Shown in pieces: positions 61,204-64,000 of a stretch of 64,000 nt of DNA. Every line of letters starts with the position of its first letter. The first letter of the stretch is position 1. The position numbers and the translations under genes were made by a program. A model generated the notes under the pieces. That model saw only the letters and a program-made list of their open reading frames with translations. It searched no databases and had not been told where the DNA came from. Location of the stretch: positions 62,001-126,000 of the forward strand of contig CARUPR010000004.1 in the NCBI GenBank assembly GCA_949077035.1. Direction: 5' to 3'. The stretch is from an uncultured Eubacteriales bacterium. Its GTDB lineage: Bacteria > Bacillota > Clostridia > Christensenellales > UBA1242.

Positions 61204-61240
61204 TCGGTAACTCGGTGCACCATATAAACTAAGTAAATGT
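61204..61240. other. Copy of the tRNA-Arg 3' end (possible attachment-site remnant)
   Basis: GGTGCACCA (61214-61222) matches the last nine bases of tRNA-Arg (54677-54685), and the following ATAAACTAAGTAAATG is similar to ATATACTAACTAAAAAG after the tRNA. The matched core is itself palindromic and short, so the case is weak. Confidence 0.3.
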
Positions 61241-61256
61241 TTTTATGGGGGAAATA

Positions 61257-61664
61257 ATGAGATGTAAAGAGCAAGAGATTATTGATTTTTGGGGAATAAA
61301 AATTCCACAATTAAAGAACAGAATGGAGAATGAGTATTTGAAAATAAAGAATGATAGTGATTATTATAAAAATAAAAACAATAGGATTTATAGTCTGCTA
61401 TCTCAAACTATTGTCGAATATTTTGATAATATATTGAGGACACAATCAGCTAATAAACTTAAAATATTTTTTGAAACCTATTAAGAATTTTATAATATTT
61501 TCAAAAATCAATTTGTATCTGATATAAATATTCCTGACAATCTTATCTTAGACATACTTTATGTTTATATTTTTGAAGGCATAGATGATGAGAAAGGAGA
61601 ACTCGCTAAAAGCCAGATGACAGAGTGGGCTTTAAATGAATATGCTGATTGGTTGGAAAATTAG
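61257..61664 (+). pseudogene. Hypothetical protein interrupted by one in-frame UAA
   Basis: From ATG 61257 (GGGGGAA upstream) the frame gives MRCKEQEIIDFWGIKIPQLK... to a UAA at 61482-61484, then stays open for 59 more codons (EFYNIFKNQFVSDINIPDN ... MTEWALNEYADWLEN) to a UAG. The composition and acidic C-terminus are coherent across the stop, so this is one gene of about 135 codons with a nonsense mutation. No family recognised. Confidence 0.65.
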
Positions 61665-61732
61665 TTTTGATTTTTAAAGAAAAATCAAAACGGATTAGAT
61701 AAATGTGTGTTATAATGCTTTAGGAGGAGTTT

Positions 61733-62824
61733 ATGAGAGATAATTTTCCAATTAAAGACTTTATAACAACAAGAAATAAAATTCTTAATATTGTAAGTTT
61801 TTCCATTCTTCTTTCTATTGCAGTGAGCTTGTTGGTGTTTGGTCTTACAGGTAATGGCGATAATGATTTTATTTTTGCAATAATTGGTGGTATATTGATA
61901 TTTTTAATATTAACAGTTTTTTCCATAATTTTATTTATGAGTTTGAAGAGAGAATTTATATGTGAAGGGTTTTTAATTTATAATCCGATAAAGCAAAGAT
62001 TTTTGTCAGTCCCCGAATACGATATTTCTCTACAATTTGACGAATGTTTGAATTCTTATATCAGAAAAGATAAAGAAAACAAAAAAGAATGGAGATGTTT
62101 ATGTGAAAAGCTAATGCGACTATCAGATATAGAAACCGATTCAGAGGAACAAAATCGGATTATAATTGAGGATAAAAACATTATACGAGATTTAGTAGAA
62201 TACATGGTGTTGGATAGCTTGTCATCAAGTTTGATAAATTATTATCATAATCCTTATCTTAAAAAATGTAAAACAAAAAAAATTGTTGATTCTGAAATAT
62301 TGAAGATTTTAAATAATAGATTTCAAGCACAATTTTCAACAGAAAAGGTAGACCCAAACCAAAATAACTATTCGGAGATTGTTTTTGGGAATAAAATAGA
62401 AGAAAAATTATTTATTGCTAAAGATGGTTTTGGCAACATGTATAGAAGAACAGATTTGATTCTCCCAAAAGCTTCAAAATTACTTAAAACTGAATATGGT
62501 TTTGTGATAAAAACGAGAATGTTTGATTTGAATTTCGAATTTTATTTCAATGGAAATCAATCACATTTAGATTCAGAGTTTATAGAATATTACTTAAATG
62601 AAAAAACAAACTACTTTGATAATAGAGTGTTTGAAATTGATGTATGTGCTACAGTGAGATATAAGCCTTGGGCTTTGTTTTTCATCTCAAGCTGGGATAA
62701 TTATAAGTGGTTGGATGTTTTCTTAAAAGAAATGCAAGTCGCTGACAAAAAAATATTTTTAGATAAGATAAATTGGAATACGCTTAAAACTCAGATTTGG
62801 GCGATGACTCATGTTGTAAAATAG
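61733..62824 (+). CDS. Two-TM membrane protein with a large soluble domain
   Basis: A 363-residue protein: a short N-terminus, two membrane segments near residues 20-41 and 46-70 (SILLSIAVSLLVFGLTG, then IFAIIGGILIFLILTVFSII), and about 290 residues of soluble, mixed alpha/beta domain. GGAGGAG lies 5 nt before the ATG; a -10 (GTGTTATAATG) lies about 25 bp upstream. It is followed 8 bp later by the next gene. No family recognised. Confidence 0.65.
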   Translation: MRDNFPIKDFITTRNKILNIVSFSILLSIAVSLLVFGLTGNGDNDFIFAIIGGILIFLILTVFSIILFMSLKREFICEGFLIYNPIKQRFLSVPEYDISLQFDECLNSYIRKDKENKKEWRCLCEKLMRLSDIETDSEEQNRIIIEDKNIIRDLVEYMVLDSLSSSLINYYHNPYLKKCKTKKIVDSEILKILNNRFQAQFSTEKVDPNQNNYSEIVFGNKIEEKLFIAKDGFGNMYRRTDLILPKASKLLKTEYGFVIKTRMFDLNFEFYFNGNQSHLDSEFIEYYLNEKTNYFDNRVFEIDVCATVRYKPWALFFISSWDNYKWLDVFLKEMQVADKKIFLDKINWNTLKTQIWAMTHVVK

Positions 62825-62832
62825 GAGGGCTA

Positions 62833-63342
62833 ATGTTTAATAATGATGAAGGCAAAAGAGAAATGGCATATGTTATTACTCGTTATGCTTATAGGGATAC
62901 CGCTCTTGAAGATTTTCATTCAATATCAATAAAGATGGATATGTCTTTTTATAAAAAGATATATAATATAGTTTATGCTAAATTAAAAAAGGTGAGTTTA
63001 TTATTTAAATATATTGAAAATTATCAAGCAGACGAACTTAAAAATAAAGAAGATTATGAAAAATTGCTAGATACAATCCCAGAAGAACTTAAATTTAAGT
63101 TTATGAGGTTTTTAAGTGAAGTTTATGAGCTTTTGCAACAATATTTTGAATTTGGTTGGGCTCCTGCGAAAATTGTCGATTGTGATTTTAATGGAAAAAG
63201 TCTTGCAAAATATGTTTTATCGGGACGATTTATTGAGTGTTGTAAAAATGGCTCAATCTTAGACGACAAAACGATGTGTTATATTAATAAAGACATACAC
63301 AACAGGATTTATACATTATTAATAAATGGTTTTTTTAGTTAA
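62833..63342 (+). CDS. Hypothetical protein (169 aa), operon with the preceding gene
   Basis: A soluble, mostly helical protein (MFNNDEGKREMAYVITRYAY...) with two Cys pairs near the C-terminus. The start is ATG 62833, with TAGGAGGG upstream; an earlier in-frame ATG inside the previous gene has no binding site. Probably co-transcribed with its membrane neighbour and with the GNAT gene after it. Function unknown. Confidence 0.6.
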   Translation: MFNNDEGKREMAYVITRYAYRDTALEDFHSISIKMDMSFYKKIYNIVYAKLKKVSLLFKYIENYQADELKNKEDYEKLLDTIPEELKFKFMRFLSEVYELLQQYFEFGWAPAKIVDCDFNGKSLAKYVLSGRFIECCKNGSILDDKTMCYINKDIHNRIYTLLINGFFS

Positions 63343-63370
63343 AATCAAAAGTCTTTTTAGGAGAAAACAT

Positions 63371-63793
63371 ATGATAAAATTTGAAAGTGTAAATAGTAAG
63401 CAACTTGACAAAGAAATAATAACAATGTTGCATGAATTTAATAAAAATCATAATGAATGGTTTAAAAACAGGACAAATAGAATTAAAAATAAAAGTTTTT
63501 TTGCTTTTGATGGCGATAGGCTGATTGGCGGAGCTGTTGGTTGTATAAAATACAATTGGTATTATTTAGACTTCTTATTTGTTGAAAAAGAATATAGAAA
63601 ACAGAAAATAGGAAGTCAATTATTAGGGCTGATTGAAGATTATGCAAAAAAGAATAATTTAACAGGTGTGAGAATGGAAACTTGGGATTTTCAAGCTCTC
63701 GACTTTTATAAATCTAATGGCTATGAAGTTTTTGGAGAGATTGAAGATTGCCCACCAGGGAGCATTGAATATCATTTGAAGAAGGTGCTTTAA
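63371..63793 (+). CDS. GNAT N-acetyltransferase
   Basis: A 140-residue acetyltransferase: FFAFDGDRLIGGAVG, then LDFLFVEKEYRKQKIGSQLL (motif A, acetyl-CoA-binding) near residues 76-95, and ALDFYKSNGYEVFGEI near the end. TAGGAG lies 8 nt before the ATG at 63371; the longer upstream frame overlaps the previous gene. Substrate unknown. It is the second, unrelated GNAT in the accessory region. Confidence 0.88.
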   Translation: MIKFESVNSKQLDKEIITMLHEFNKNHNEWFKNRTNRIKNKSFFAFDGDRLIGGAVGCIKYNWYYLDFLFVEKEYRKQKIGSQLLGLIEDYAKKNNLTGVRMETWDFQALDFYKSNGYEVFGEIEDCPPGSIEYHLKKVL

Positions 63794-63940
63794 TTTTAAA
63801 AAAAATCTTACCAAATTTTAAAGTGAAAAAATTAAGTGATAAAAATTAAGCAATAAAAATAATACTGGCATGGTTATATATCTTTAAAATAAAAATTGTC
63901 AACAACGAAGCAAAATGAGATTAACCAAGAGTTGAAAATT

Positions 63941-63983
63941 ATAAGCCAAAATGGATACATATTGCAAATAGTTGTGTTATAAT
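63941..63983 (+). promoter_or_regulatory. Recurrent promoter module P5 at the window edge
   Basis: ATAAGCCAAAATGGATACAT, then ATTGCAAATAGTTGTGTTAT with -10 TATAAT at 63978-63983: a diverged copy of the module at 55549 and 56480. The gene it drives lies beyond the window. Confidence 0.6.
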
Positions 63984-64000
63984 ACTTGATAAAGAAGATA

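Noticed and set aside
21432..61484. Genetic-code reassignment of UAA to a sense codon
   Set aside because: Many conserved genes (typA, tilS, ssb, rpsF) end at UAA at their normal family length, so the three in-frame UAA cases are better explained by mutation, domain splitting or occasional readthrough.

Overview
The window is chromosomal DNA of a low-GC, A+T-skewed Gram-positive bacterium (Bacillota, probably an uncultured, gut-type Clostridia lineage). The evidence is AGGAGG-type ribosome binding sites throughout, the order rpsF-ssb-rpsR-rpmE, a yqzL-like gene directly before recO, a spmA/spmB pair (so a sporulation ancestry), and Clostridia-typical families (DUF1848, an EFR1-type flavodoxin-ferredoxin fusion, a DUF6774-like small protein, BspA-type leucine-rich repeats, DUF4116 repeats). 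UGA acts as a stop and UGG as Trp, so the standard code applies. These family names come from recognising the sequences; no search was run.

Layout. 1-2.5 kb: four tandem paralogues of a small coiled-coil protein. 2.8-5 kb: tilS, then a ~600-nt structured RNA gene with its own promoter and terminator. 5.3-12.2 kb: three paralogous single-pass membrane proteins, two driven by promoters whose spacer contains a run of 8 or 9 C, then further membrane and coiled-coil proteins. 12.2-13.7 kb: rpsF-ssb-rpsR-rpmE with a strong promoter and a structured leader. 13.9-27.8 kb: an expanded cluster of six DUF4116-repeat proteins (two fused to a transglutaminase-like domain), a 1073-residue BspA-type LRR protein and a small coiled-coil protein. 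28-41.5 kb: mostly housekeeping (typA, dnaB, gltX, an SDR dehydrogenase, spmAB on the minus strand, tatD-rsmA) plus a membrane protein/lipoprotein operon after dnaB. 41.6-54.5 kb: a lone VirB6/TrbL-like membrane protein, a DUF1848 radical-SAM-like gene with a partner, tRNA-Val, mscL, yqzL-recO, and assorted metabolic genes.

54.6-64 kb is accessory. It starts at tRNA-Arg(UCG) and holds unrelated single-gene units (GNAT, YdeI/OmdA-like, flavodoxin-like reductase, small membrane protein, dienelactone-hydrolase-like hydrolase, broken aldo/keto reductase). These sit between recurring non-coding modules: a promoter module ending in TGTGGTATAAT, a terminator hairpin with stem AATCACGA, and an inverted repeat with core GTCTGTCGCAAAATC. 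No integrase or transposase is visible.

Most notable: (1) the poly-C promoter spacers, a classic phase-variation layout; (2) the ~600-nt RNA; (3) the promoter/terminator-framed gene-unit array beside tRNA-Arg, two units of which are predicted to be leaderless; (4) the DUF4116/transglutaminase/LRR cluster. A 41-bp hairpin repeat and a GC-rich palindromic element also recur or stand out. Three genes are interrupted by an in-frame UAA with coherent coding sequence beyond it.
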